From the NCBI GenBank assembly GCA_036346225.1, contig JARFIW010000968.1:434001-498000 (forward strand): DNA of 64,000 nt, in the 5' to 3' direction. Numbering within the stretch: the first letter of the stretch is position 1; each line of letters begins with the position of its first letter. Below are positions 36,100 to 46,961 of the stretch, piece by piece. The notes under the pieces were generated by a model. The model searched no databases, was not told where the DNA came from, and saw only the letters and a list, made by a program, of their open reading frames with translations. A program made the position numbers and the translations under genes. This stretch comes from Platerodrilus igneus (taxonomy: Eukaryota > Arthropoda > Insecta > Coleoptera > Lycidae).

Positions 36100-38213
36100 A
36101 GTGGTTTTAAGGGGCTAAATTTAAGTATAAGCAAGGCAATTTCAAACACCTGTATAGAGGAAACAACCAGAATTTACGTGCGAAATTTATTTCATTTAGT
36201 TAATTTAAAGTAACAAGTATTACTATAATTTTACTTTAAATGATTAAAATTTAGTTAGGTTTGTAAAGAAAATAAATTATAGAAGCCAATGCAAATTATT
36301 AATTAATTTAATTGAGTTTAATTGAACGGGTAATTACGTATAATACGCATAAAAGCATGAAAAATCGATAATACCAAGGTGAAACACTTTGCTAACACAT
36401 AAACAGCCGTTGAATATAAAACACCTTGAAACGCAACCTCCTAGAAATGTTGTATTAAAACGTGTGTTAATTGAACACTTGCAGGTTTTGGAAATGTCAG
36501 GTTCCCCTAATTTGTATAGATAATTTGTATAGTATTCGAGGTATGTAGTACAAACGGTCGGACGATTCGCGTAAATGTTAACTAAAAGTTTTCTTAGAGT
36601 GCAGAAGGGATAGACGATCAAAGAAATACTTCGGAATGAGACCGGCATAATAGCAGTGCATTTCAGAACGCACGTATTCAGTCCACATGCGTTAGTTTGA
36701 AACGCGGACAGTAATATCGATTTCTACCACTCAAACAAGGTTAGAAGAAAACATAGAAAGTGCATAAGAGAGGAATAGCGTTAATACATGCGGGGTTTTT
36801 AAAACGTCATTGAATATTTTATAGGTTGATATAATTAGTTGTACAACACACAAACGGGAATATTAAATGTTAATTTTTCGGAAAATATAATAACGACGAG
36901 TTAAATTTCGATGATTTTGAAAACGGTTAAACCAAAATTTTAAGAAGTATTAGTTTAAATTAAATGTTTCGCGTTAGGAGGGTATGGAGAGGTTACATTG
37001 GAATTATATAAATACTCTAAAATATTTAGCATCGCTCTCTTTTAACTTCCTTCTCTTAGTACTTTCATCGCTTCAGACTACGAACAGAAATTTACCACGA
37101 GCTTGTAAGTATATAAAAAATTTTAATTTAAATAGTACTGTGTCGGCTTCATAATTTGATACGCGGATTGTGTCGAGTCTAGAATTATATTCAGGTGCAA
37201 CAAGCTCGTGAAGTAACGTAAATTAAATTAAACTAAAGTACGCAATTATGAAAGAAGTGTAATAAATTTGGATTTGGATTTGGATGCATCGTGAAGGCAG
37301 CGCATGCAGCACAACTTGGATGGTGTTTATCTACAAATAGCTAGAAGCGGCCAGCAGAGCAGAACCACGAAACCGAGAGCGAAAATAACTTAACGACATC
37401 GTCAACGGAGTAGAGATCTTCAATAAATTCCAGGTAACGCTTTAGAATTTGTTGTTTTATAAACTATGAAAATTGTTATGATGTGTGAGAGTGAATTATG
37501 AAGGTATTTTGCATTATTTTGCGTATTGAAAATAATACGTATAACTAACTTTTATTATGGTATTTAAATATAAATCTAAAGGTGTATATAAAGCTTATTA
37601 ACGTTCCATCAGGAATTTAAATTTTTATTGTTACAAGTACATGGGTTTTTTTGTTTGCAGTAAGCGTATGCTAAGTCAAAAGCATACATTAATCATACAA
37701 AAAAAAAACTGGGTTATCATGAGCTCACCATACTCCAGAATGTCCTAATTAAAATTAATTATAAATAAAGAACGAAAAATAAGGTATTATTCAAAGCCCA
37801 TTTACTCCGGTTACATTCAATGTGTTTAATATTTCTAGTTAAAATACTGGACTTTACAAAATTAGAATTTATTGAGGTGTAACTTGAGCACCGAAATGTA
37901 AATAATCTTGAAGTTTTGTTTGTAAATAGTGGTAAATAAATATTGTATGATTGTTGTATTATTTTGTGGTTATATTGGGAGTGTGCGTGAACGATAAAGA
38001 GTATGATAGTGAATCTAGGTATCCAAGAGGAGGTCTAACTGAGCTAGCCAGGGAAGCGGTTGAAGAATTAAAGTAATGAAGAGAGGAATATGGGTAAGAA
38101 ATTATTTTTTTTGAAAAATTTTTCTATTGTATGCAATTTTCGATTTTTAGAAAATTAATAAATTTTCGAATGTATTTTTGTTACCGAGGCTCGATTTAGC
38201 GAGGTTACACGGC
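36097..38213 (+). repeat. 5' LTR (the part 37248-38213 is certain)
   Basis: The 3' 966 bp are repeated at 39892-40848. The further 1.15 kb upstream are assigned to the LTR because they start TGTAGTGG at a TA microsatellite edge and carry a core-promoter-like TATATAAATACTC near 37008, followed by GCTCTCTTTTAAC. That extension is inference: no second copy exists here to prove it. Confidence 0.6.
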
Positions 38214-38439
38214 AATTATGGCTACCCAAAAGTGAGGCTCGAGTTCCAAATAGAATTTAACAGTTTTATTCCAGGAAACTGGCGATCTGAAAGAGAGGAG
38301 CTTCTGTTTTGTATAAATTTAAGAATATTTTGAGTGTGTGTGGGAGTGATTTGAACGTATTCAGAGAAACGAGTGGTTAAGAAGCCAAGGAGTGGAAATT
38401 GTAAGTGACGATAGTGCCTTGTGTGATAAAAATTCGAAA

Positions 38440-39744
38440 ATGGAGGAAGCTGCAGAGAGTAGGGATCAGTCTAGGACGAAATCAGGAGAAGCTGGAAACG
38501 AGTTGATGATAAGAATGCTAGAGGAAATGAGATTAAGTAGGGAAGAATCTAACAGGAAGTTTTAGGAGATTAGAGAAATGGGTGAAGAATAAAAAAAAAG
38601 AGTGGAGCAGATGAATGAAACCTTAAGCGAGAAAATTGACAAATCAACGAGAGAATTTTCTGAATTTAAAAATAGCTTGACTGTAAAAATAGGGGGAGTC
38701 GAAAATAGGGTTGATAAAAATGAGCGCGATATTAGAGGTTTAAATCGGGAAATGGGACAATTAAGGACTGATGTAAGGATTTTCTGTGAGGACGAGATTA
38801 ATGCTAAAATGACTGAGGTAACGGACTCGTGTAAGGATTAGTTAGGACGGGTAGAAAGAGAAGTGACCGGGATTAAACAGAATGTAGCGACTTTAATGGG
38901 GGATGGTTCAAGGTATGTAACAGGTAATATGTCATTAGAGCAACTGATGAAATTTTATGGGGATAGTAGGGTAAACCCGCAAATATTCATTAACAATATT
39001 AGAGGTTTAATAAGTAATTTATACGATGCACAGGCAAAATTAAATGTTGTAAAAGCTTTACTAAAAGACCATGCTGAAGTTTGGTACAATTTAATAGGAC
39101 AAGAAATTGACACTTACACTGACTTTGAGGACAGGTTTTTGAAACATTATTGGAGTGACCACAGACAGGACCAGGTACGAAACGATTTGATCACGAGGAA
39201 ATTTAAAGGGGAATTTTTAGGAAGTAAGGAGCAATATGCTATACGAAAGTATAGCATAGCGAAACAACTGAACCCACCACTGACGGACCGACAGATCATA
39301 AAATACTTGTCGAGACATTTTGAGGTTGAAGTGAGACAACACGTAGCGTTACAGAACATTGTGGACAGAGAGATGTTTCTGGAGTACCTGCAAAGGTACG
39401 ATGACGTTAACAGTGGACGACCTAGTGAAAATAGGGAAAGACAGGTGAATACGGTTAGGTTCGACAACAAACGGGACAGTTACCCAAGACGGGGGAATAA
39501 TTTTACGTATTAGCGACAGAATTGGGAACCGCGACGGACATTTTATGGGAGCAACAGTGTAGGTAGGGGATCTGCACCGAGACCGGGACCAACGAGACAA
39601 AACAGTTTACCGGACATGAGGGAGACATCAAATACCAACAGGGCAGGTAACAACACGGACCGAGCGGAAACGCCAAGGACATACGCGAAAGTAACAGCAA
39701 GACCAGGACCAAATAGGGAGAACAGACCAGGACAGGATTTTTAG
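38440..39744 (+). pseudogene. Ty3-like gag with four in-frame stops
   Basis: One frame runs from ATG 38440 to TAG 39742-39744 (about 434 codons) and is interrupted only by stops at 38563, 38590, 38839 and 39511; no frameshift is seen. The N-terminal part is charged and coiled-coil-like (QMNETLSEKIDKSTREFSEF). The centre has the retrotransposon-gag fold pattern (MKFYGDSRVNPQIFINNIRG, FEDRFLKHYW). The tail is rich in Arg, Pro and Asn without a visible CCHC knuckle. Gag forms the particle that carries the RNA. Stops without indels suggest fairly recent point decay. Confidence 0.82.
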
Positions 39745-39890
39745 AGCAGGACAAACCACTAGACATCACTGTGTACAAATATGAACATTCTAGGGAATTT
39801 TTGAAAATAGAAGAAGAAATTGAGCCAGAAATTATAAAAGAATTTTGTTTGCCCATAATTGAGATTAAAATTTTTGAGAAAAGTATATAT
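39735..39890 (+). pseudogene. Start of pol, truncated
   Basis: After gag, an overlapping frame reads DKPLDITVYKYEHSREFLKI and then a Glu/Ile-rich stretch ending FCLPIIEIKIFEKS. It runs into TATATATAT at the LTR junction. This could be the linker before the protease. No protease Asp-Thr/Ser-Gly, reverse transcriptase or integrase follows. Confidence 0.5.
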
Positions 39891-39891
39891 A

Positions 39892-40847
39892 TATGAAAGA
39901 AGTGTAACAAATTTGGATTTGGATTTGGATGCATCGTGAAGGCAGAGCATGCAGCACAACTTAGATGGTGTTTATCTACAAATAGCTAGAAGCGGCCAGC
40001 AGAGCAGAACCACGAAACCGAGAGCGAAAACAACTTAACGACATCGTCAACGGAGTAGAGATCTTCAAGAAATTCCAGATAACTTTGTTGTTTTTATAAA
40101 CTATGAAAATTGTTATGATGCGTGAGAGTGAATTATGAAGGTATTTTGCATTATTTTGCGTATTGAAAATAATACGTATAGCAAACTTTTATTATGGTAT
40201 TTAAATATAAATCTAAAGGTGTATATAAAGCTTATTAACGTTCCATCTGGAATTTAAATTTTTATTGTTACGAGTACATGGGTTTTTTTGTTTGCAGTAA
40301 GCGTATGCTAAGTAAAAAGCATACATTAAGCATACATAAAAAAATGGGTTATCATGAGCTCACCATACTCCAGAGTGTCCCAATTAAAATTAATTATAAA
40401 TAAAGAACGAAAAATAAGGTATTATTCAGGGCCCATTTACTCCGGTTACATTCAATGTGTTTAATATTTCTAGTTATAATACTGGACTTTACAAAATTAG
40501 AATTTATTGAGGTATAACTTGAGCACCGAAATGTAAATAATCTTGAAGTTTTATTTGTAAATAGTGGTAAATAAATATTGTATGATTGTTGTATTATTTT
40601 GTGGTTTTATTGGGAGTGTGCGTGAACGATAAAGAGTATGATAGTGAATCTAGGTATCCAAGAGGAGGTCCAACTGAGCTAGCCAGGGAAGCGGTTGAAG
40701 AATTAAGGTGATGAAGAGAGGAATCTGGGTAAGAAATTATTTTTTTTGAAAAATTTTTCTATTGTGTGCAATTTTCGATTTTTAGAAAATTAATAATTTT
40801 TCAAATGTATTTTTGTTACTGAGGCTCGATTTAGCGAGGTTACACGG

Positions 40848-40848
<1 letters not shown>
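39892..40848 (+). repeat. 3' LTR, truncated at its 5' side
   Basis: Matches 37248-38213 with scattered substitutions. It joins a pol stump directly, so the deletion that removed pol probably also removed the first part of this LTR. Confidence 0.85.

Positions 40849-40891
<43 letters not shown>
40849..40891. repeat. (TA)n microsatellite shared by the LTR element and the PLE fold-back
   Basis: A TA run whose left end touches the 3' LTR and whose right end touches the PLE inverted repeat. Confidence 0.9.
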
Positions 40892-40899
<8 letters not shown>

Positions 40900-40927
40900 G
40901 ATTTTCTGGGTACTGGTCATCAATAAT

Positions 40928-40990
40928 GTTCAACTATTTTTGTATGACGCGTTTCGGTTTATTACAACCATTATCAAAATATCTAAAATA
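40928..40990 (-). ncRNA. Hammerhead-like motif, left PLE arm
   Basis: The minus strand reads TTGATAATGG (family CUGAUGA plus helix II), a 6-base loop, AACC, then GAAACGCGTCA. The GAAA is followed by self-complementary ACGCGT and the cleavage-position C. It is the mirror copy of the site at 41450-41495. Confidence 0.5.
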
Positions 40991-41434
40991 CATAAAATTA
41001 ATTACAATATATAAAACGTTATTTGGTACCGAAAAACATGAAATAAAAAGAAACATATTAGAAATGATACAAATTCAAAGAGATCATAATACTGTAAATT
41101 CAAAGACTGATAATGATGGCTTTGTTAATATATATACCATAACATAATTAATAATTAAATCAATAGTTTGCATCTTAGTAAAATATCAGAATAATTATCA
41201 TAACAACAAAACAAATATGATGTTCTTTTATCTACACTCACACAACTTTCGCCTACACTTTGTTTCAAACAGTCCCACAGTTAACACGTATATTTGAGCA
41301 ATTGACACAATATCCATTGATGTTTTTATGTTTTTAATATGTAAATTCTGCTATTCAAAATTTGAACAGGTATAAACTATAATGTTATTATTTTATACTG
41401 TATTTATACCAAATAACGTTTTATATAGTGTAAT

Positions 41435-41498
41435 TAATTTTATGTATTTTAGATATTTTGATAATGGTTGTAATAAACCGAAACGCGTCATACAAAAA
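41435..41498 (+). ncRNA. Hammerhead-like motif, right PLE arm (3' end of the element)
   Basis: The + strand reads TTGATAATGGTT, GTAATA, AACCGAAACGCGTCAT. Helix II pairs GGTT with AACC. The core is UUGAUAA instead of CUGAUGA, two mismatches. Partly complementary AT-rich flanks (TATTTTAGATAT and ATACAAAAATA) could form helix I. The sense orientation agrees with the residual coding frame. Confidence 0.55.
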
Positions 41499-41569
41499 TA
41501 GTTGAACATTATTGATGACCAATACCCAGAAAATCTACATATAATATTAATAATATGGTCAGAAAAGCA

Positions 41570-41669
<100 letters not shown>

Positions 41670-41689
41670 GAATTACTTTAAAAACAATA

Positions 41690-41735
41690 AGAACTATACA
41701 TGTTTCGCTACAACCTTGTAACATCTTCCGTGGAA
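41690..41735 (-). ncRNA. Hammerhead-like motif of a different sequence class
   Basis: The minus strand reads CGGAAGATGTTACAAGG and then TTGTAGCGAAACATGTATAG. The 5' core is close to CUGAAGA, helix II pairs GUUAC-like with GUAGC-like sequence, and GAAA is followed by self-complementary ACATGT and then A. It lies at the edge of the TA tract, as the other PLE ends do. Confidence 0.4.
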
Positions 41736-41822
41736 AAAAATTAGCTTGAATAAAACTGGTCAAAAAATGTTACAATATTGTTAACTTACCCCACGACATT
41801 AAAACCTAATCCTACATCAGCA

Positions 41823-42258
41823 GTAAAATTAGGCGTAAATTACATTTAACAAACAGTTTGTGTTGCAGACCTTATAATAAACAATTTAATGCTAAAAATT
41901 AGCAAACAAGTACTATTAAGCAGTGAGAATAATCACCCACTTCTCATGTGGGGAAATAACTAAGAATAACCAGTACATGGAACTTTCAATTAATTTATAT
42001 TTAAATCACTAAAATTTTGGCGACCATGGTATTCTCACTGGTAAAATTAGGCGTAAAATACATTTAAACAAACAAATTGTGTTACAAACATGGTGATAAA
42101 CTATTGAATGCTAAAAATTAGAAACAATAACTATTTACTAGTGAGAATAATTACTTTGTTATGAGTGTAAACACTACAACTAACAAGTACGTCAAGAGTA
42201 TAAATTTAATTTACATGTAAATATAAAAATTTTGGAATCCATGATATTTTCATAGGAA
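41823..42258. repeat. Tandem duplication, 218-bp unit
   Basis: Two diverged copies start GTAAAATTAGGCGTAAA at 41823 and 42041. Both contain TGAATGCTAAAAATTAG-like and AGTGAGAATAAT blocks. Tandem untranslated repeats are common near PLE and LTR element ends, but no coding part is linked to it here. Confidence 0.8.
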
Positions 42259-42585
42259 ATATCTGATTTAGGTTACAAAGCTTTTTGTTAACGGACTACC
42301 TGTGATTCATATCACACTTTCGGCTCAGGTAATTTTGAAATCATACCCCTACTCTCATAAGGCTTAAAACCGAATTTTCTTAATATGTTAGCAATCAGTT
42401 GTATAAAATCAGGTTTATGTGTTAACAAAGTAATTGATCTTTAAAGTGAACTTCTTTTTGAAAAGCAACCCGTTTATTTAATGGCCAACTGCAATATTTT
42501 TCAGCCTACAGCTCTTAATTTATTTTTTCGCCTGCCTAATCTGTAAATCCAATTTACCGCCCTCATAGTAAGGCAGTAAATTAAA

Positions 42586-42609
42586 TTTACCGCCCTTGGG
42601 CGGTAAAAT
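42586..42609. repeat. Perfect hairpin TTTACCGCCC-TT-GGGCGGTAAA
   Basis: A 10-bp perfect stem with a 2-base spacer, GC-rich in an AT-rich background, next to a second, imperfect hairpin of related sequence (AATTTACCGCC...GGCAGTAAATT). Both lie just downstream of the recombinase C-terminus. Confidence 0.85.
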
Positions 42610-42861
42610 CTTTACTTGCAGTCGTAAATTTGATAAGATCTATTTGACAGTAAGCACTTGTTAGTTTTTACTGTCACAACAAATTTAAACAAAACGTCAG
42701 AGATTTTGCTTTTGAAATTTTGATTTGTTTTATATACAAATCATATACAAGTTTGTAACTAAATGCAAGACTAATTTACGAATGCTTAAGAAAATAATAT
42801 TCTTTATTCTTTATTTCCTTAAGCAAATACAAAGAATAATCTAAGTAAACCAGAAATTTGA

Positions 42862-43318
42862 TTATTTATGATAATTAATATTTTTTATTCCTTGTGAATA
42901 ATTATTTATTGTTATTCCTGAAGTAGATGGATGCTTGATGTTATAAATGCTGTTGGTTATCTGAATGTTGGATTCAGATGAAACTACACATGAATTTTCC
43001 AGGCCAAGCTGAAGTGGCTCAGTTTCCAAATTATTTGTACCATTACATGTAAATACAGATATTGTGTATGTAAATGCTTCTTCCTGTCTAAATATTTTAT
43101 TAGCTACATTCCTCTTATTTTGTAGGCTAGTATCAATATATCCTTGGCGACAGTGGATGAGCGACACGCCCCATGCTTCTTTATACTTAGCAAATCTGCT
43201 CCAGACTCTACTAAAAGTGAAGCAGAGCTCCGTCGGAAGCAGTGACCAATATATTGCGCTGGTTCAGGCAATTTTAAAAATTCTGCAACTTATTTGGAAT
43301 TTTACTAAATGATTTTTT
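42862..43318 (-). pseudogene. Tyrosine recombinase, catalytic C-terminal part, frameshifted
   Basis: The minus strand reads PEPAQYIGHCFRRSSASLLV, then ESGADLLSIKKHGA, and after a frameshift QGYIDTSLQNKRNVANKIF. This gives HxxR (HCFR), the following His, and Tyr in GYID as the likely nucleophile, in the right order and spacing for a Crypton-type tyrosine recombinase. A short acidic/Asn-rich tail follows. The shift near 43160 inactivates this copy. Confidence 0.75.
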
Positions 43319-44640
43319 TCCAACTGGTTGTGTTACGTTCCAATTTTGCTTTTAAAATTTCCCTGGTTAAATCAATACCCGCTCGAATAAATTCCGTTTC
43401 TACTGTTAAATTCTTCGACATGATTAATAATAAATACGCTCTCTAATAATTCCTCAACCTAAATCTAGTTGCTATGAAACGACAAGTTTATGCTACAATT
43501 AAATAGTTTATATCCTGTTTTAGGTACCCGTTATCTTGGTATACATAACGACCCCGTATAATGGTTTTTACTATTGTTCCATTGTAAAGACCTCTTAAAA
43601 TAAATTTGCGCACCATCCGATAAAACCGTGTTTTCCAGTTTTAATCGCGCTTCGATAAGCGAGGATTTGCAGCTTCAAATTCGTGTCATTTGAACCAATG
43701 TTGAATTTAATTCTACAGCTTGTGCGTCAAATTATTTTCTACATTATTCGTCGTCGTATTTTAAAAGCAATGCACTTTTTTTGTTCGACAACTAGGAGGT
43801 ATCTTACGTGTATTGGTGTTTCCCCGCGCGTACCCATTCTAATCAGATTCTTTTTTTAGCTTTTTTAGCTGGAGTCCAAATGGGTTCTTTCTTTGTGTAG
43901 ACCCAATTGTTCGTTGCCGTGGACCTACTGCTTTTGTCTGTGGACCGCTGCTGTAGTTACGAGGGCAGGGTGAATAGATTCTGAATACCGCGACGTTCTG
44001 TGTTGACTCACCCCAGACGGCTTGCAAGCTAAGTAATCTACAGGTATGCAACTCGTTTTCTTTTGTGTGTGTCAATGGCATATTCCGTATCAGCGTTTGG
44101 TGTAGTTACGTGGCAAGAAACGTGACATTGTAGAACTATTGTTTGTTGTTGCTAATCGATATTATCGCTCTACAGGTGTGATGGACCATTGTCAAAAATG
44201 TTGGACAGACGCACGCTTATTCTTTTATACTGATTGGTTTATTTTACAAACGGTACTATGTACAACTTAAAAGATGTCTGACAAAAGCTCTCACACATTA
44301 ATTCTTTCCTACTAATTAGTTACTTTACAAAAAGTATTATGTGAAATTTAAAAAACGCTTAACAAAACTCTCAAATTTATTTACTACTGATTAATTTTAT
44401 TTTGTGTGAAATACGAGATACGCACTTCGTATCTAAATTCCTAAATTGTCCGTACAATGTAATTGTTTGCTGTGAAATAATAACACTTAATTTATTTTCT
44501 TTTTGCTTGTTTGTACAGAATCCTTTATTTATTTTTGTGTTAATAGATAATCGTGGGCGATGTGCTTTTTTTGTTTGTTTTTTTTTTGGTATTTAGGTGA
44601 ATCTCCCCACTCTCCGCGTTTGATAGTTAGCCTGGTACTT
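43319..44640. mobile_element. Unidentified insertion splitting the recombinase
   Basis: This interval separates two parts of the recombinase that are contiguous in the family. It has less AT bias at 43800-44060 and contains small minus-strand frames (for example one starting MSKNLTVETEFIRAGIDL at about 43424, and 43839-44081), which I cannot assign. It may be a separate element; the exact borders and any target duplication were not resolved. Confidence 0.4.
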
Positions 44641-45453
44641 ACTTTTTTCCGGCTACGTCTAGGTGCGTAGCAATTGTACAAAACATTTACCCATCCTATA
44701 AGTAAGAAACAATCTGTCATTGGTTACGTTGTGCGGCCTTAAAGAAGCGCATTTCTTATAAACATCCAAAATATTTAAATGTTCGTCAATTTTCTTATTT
44801 GTTATTGCAAAAGTGCTGGTGTTATAATTTTTTCTGTCTGGAATTGTAACAACGATACCATCATTATTCAAAATAATATCTTTTAGTCTGATATTAGTAA
44901 GTTCTATTCGGCGACATGCTCCATAGATTCCCATTATAAGAACAACCTTAAAAGAAATATAACTTTATAGTCGTATACTCTAACAAGTATAAGTAATTTA
45001 GTAATGATATTTTAGTAGTTCTTAATTTACTTACTTTTAACATTAGGTATTAGTCATCTGACGCTTCTTTTAAAAATTTCATGCAATCTTCATAACTCAA
45101 TGTTTTTGATTTTTTAGGTTTATAGTCGACAACAGACTGCTGTCGTAAATATGTTTGAAGTTTATCGAAAATGGCGATATCCATGTTTTCTTTTACTTTC
45201 ATAACAGCATTTAGCATTGAATATTCTGCCCATAACGAAGCAGAGTTGATTGTCTTTTTCTAATGTACAAAATATGCCAATAGAATATTTTCGGTTGTGT
45301 TTTCACCTTGTATGACTCTTTCCATTTGCAGAATGCGCTATAGTTCTTTTCGTATCTTAGTTTTGACTCACCCGGCAGCAAATTCTCCGTTGCTTTTACT
45401 GCAATGTCTTGCAATTCTGGCGGAGTACATTCAAAGTATTCATCTGAACTCAT
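44641..45453 (-). pseudogene. Tyrosine recombinase, N-terminal and first-Arg part, broken
   Basis: From ATG 45453 the minus strand reads MSSDEYFECTPPELQDIAVK, then ENLLPGESKLRYEKNYSAFC and so on, the core-binding domain of insect Crypton-like recombinases. After stops the frame resumes at 44934 with MGIYGACRRIELTNIRLKDI; the Arg in ACRRxEL is the first catalytic Arg. It continues with VTIPDRKNYNTSTFAIT and LFLTYRMGKC. The catalytic order continues at 43318 after the insertion. Confidence 0.75.
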
Positions 45454-45490
45454 TATACAACGATATTTATTTGAGAAACGTCAAATAACG

Positions 45491-46959
45491 TCAAAATAAT
45501 AATCAGATAACTAGATCCGGTGACCAGGCGTATTTAATATTGTCATCTCCAGAAAATGATTATTTCCTTCACCTGTCAACTCAAATTCGTAGTTACGATT
45601 TGAAACTGCCGCGGCATTTTAATTTAGTAGCTTATATGACACAGGCGGGACGTCGAACTAATAATCAACTGTAATATCAAATAGTGGCATATCTGAATGA
45701 GGTAGTAAAATTGGTTGGGATTAGATCCACATAGTGTTAGATATACCAAGTACAAAATTTAAAATTACTGGGGGGGGGGGGGCTAGGCGAAAAACAGTCG
45801 TAAGCACCACGGGCATTATGGCACTTGAAGTCCTTTCCTGCCATCGGCGGGCTTCAATGTGTGCCTTACCGCCCTTGGTACTTAATATACTATAATTGTA
45901 GTATTGTAACATGCCATTTTACCTAGGTTAAAGTACCTGTTCCTGCGAAGTAACTTATATGTTTTACTTTAGCTATTTTTCTCTTACACAAGTTTTTTCT
46001 ACACAAGCTTTTGAATTTGCTTAAATAAATATAAATTTAGGTCCTCAGAATTAACTTCTATTATGTTTAGCCATTTAATACAATTAAAGTAGCATTAATT
46101 ATTTATACATATGGCTACGGTGTAAGTTGCTAAGTTGCTTTAATTTTATTAGAAGTGATGTTATCCATACATAACATGGGTAGATCTGAACCATGTCGAT
46201 TCCATTTATTATTTTAGTTTTATTTCTCTTGGTTATACCTGTTTGCTCACCGGATGGTTGATTTTACCCATTTGGTTTTTTGATTCATAGTGATCTGGCA
46301 GCATCTTGTCTTTCCTAATTTTCTAAAAACGAGTCCGCTATAGATATGTTTTATTAATTATATTCGTTTCTTCCTTACAAAATAAGTTATAGGAAGTACA
46401 TAAGAAGAGATTTTTACAAGCCGTGCTCCAATGAACTCATACTAAAAATGGTGGGAGGCAAATAGATTTAATTTCAGTTTTTTGTTGTTCTATGTTGCCA
46501 TTTGAATTTAATTTTGTTATACTTTAGGGTATATAGGCATCACGGATGATTGCCTTTTTGTTCCTTTGCCTCAATCAAATCGTCTGGTGTTACTTTAAAT
46601 CCCAGGTCAAAGCGTCAGCATTAATGTTTGGCTATAATACCTAAATTTAACTTTATACATAAATTTCTTAAAACAATTACCTAAACACTGTTTTTATAGT
46701 CGATTCGGAGTGCAATATGTTTTCTTCTTTACCTGTAACCACATGCTGATGTAAGATCCTGATGGTCAAGGTTCCTCTTCCTGAGGAAGCGGCGAATTCT
46801 ACCAGTTGATATTTGTTTGGATGGAACACTTGACGAATCTACATTAGGACCTCTGTTACTTAAACAATAGAAAGTAAAATTGGGTAAAATGTGTAACTAA
46901 TTAGTTACCTTACACACAAGTATGTTTTATTTTTATTTGTTACTAAGCACACGAGTCAA
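45491..46959. other. Intron DNA, nothing recognised
   Basis: Contains a 13-G homopolymer at 45770-45782 and hairpin-like sequence near 46755-46810 (TTCCTCTTCCTGAGGAA), otherwise no feature. The 5' part of the hAT element that follows should lie in the right half, but no terminal inverted repeat was found. Confidence 0.4.
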
Positions 46960-46961
46960 AT

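Larger units (their letters stand above)
36097..40848 (+). mobile_element. LTR retrotransposon with gag, nearly all of pol deleted
   Basis: 37248-38213 and 39892-40848 are direct repeats of about 960 bp at more than 95% apparent identity. They begin TGAAAGAAGTGTAA and end GAGGTTACACGGC. The 5' copy is probably longer (36097-38213, starting TGTAGTGG after a TA run). The 3' copy ends directly at another TA run, as if the element had split one TA microsatellite. A candidate primer-binding site starts at TGG 38219. Between the repeats are gag and only the beginning of the next frame. Such gag-only deletion derivatives need pol in trans. Confidence 0.8.
40891..41545 (+). mobile_element. Penelope-like element remnant with inverted terminal arms
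   Basis: The arms 40891-41027 and 41408-41545 are almost perfect reverse complements (about 137 bp). Between them the + frame 41032-41147 reads KRNILEMIQIQRDHNTVNSK, then TDNDGFVNIYT, which fits the extreme C-terminus of PLE GIY-YIG proteins. Each arm holds a CCGAAACGCGTCA site facing outward. PLE copies often carry LTR-like ends in direct or inverted order, and these ends are known to contain hammerhead motifs. Only the last 40 codons of the protein survive. Confidence 0.75.
42510..45490 (-). mobile_element. Crypton-like tyrosine-recombinase element, interrupted
   Basis: The minus strand holds a recombinase N-terminus (45453 downwards), its first-Arg segment (44934-44650), then about 1.3 kb of foreign sequence, then the HxxR and Tyr segments (43318-42862). 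The left edge carries two hairpins. One is AATTTACCGCC paired with GGCAGTAAATT (about 42548-42580). The other is TTTACCGCCC-TT-GGGCGGTAAA at 42587-42608. Its coding parts are clearly related to the N-terminal fragment at 53.5-53.7 kb. Cryptons integrate by a tyrosine recombinase and lack transposase-type inverted repeats, so the terminal hairpins are notable. Confidence 0.7.

Noticed and set aside
36334..36648. 104-codon Cys-rich minus-strand frame
   Set aside because: Lies inside the proposed 5' LTR and has no recognisable domain.
45770..45782. Run of 13 G as a quadruplex or regulatory site
   Set aside because: A plain homopolymer; possible sequencing or assembly noise, with no supporting context.
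46755..46810. Hammerhead around CCTGATGGTC
   Set aside because: Ends in GCGAATTC rather than GAAA; only a simple hairpin is left.
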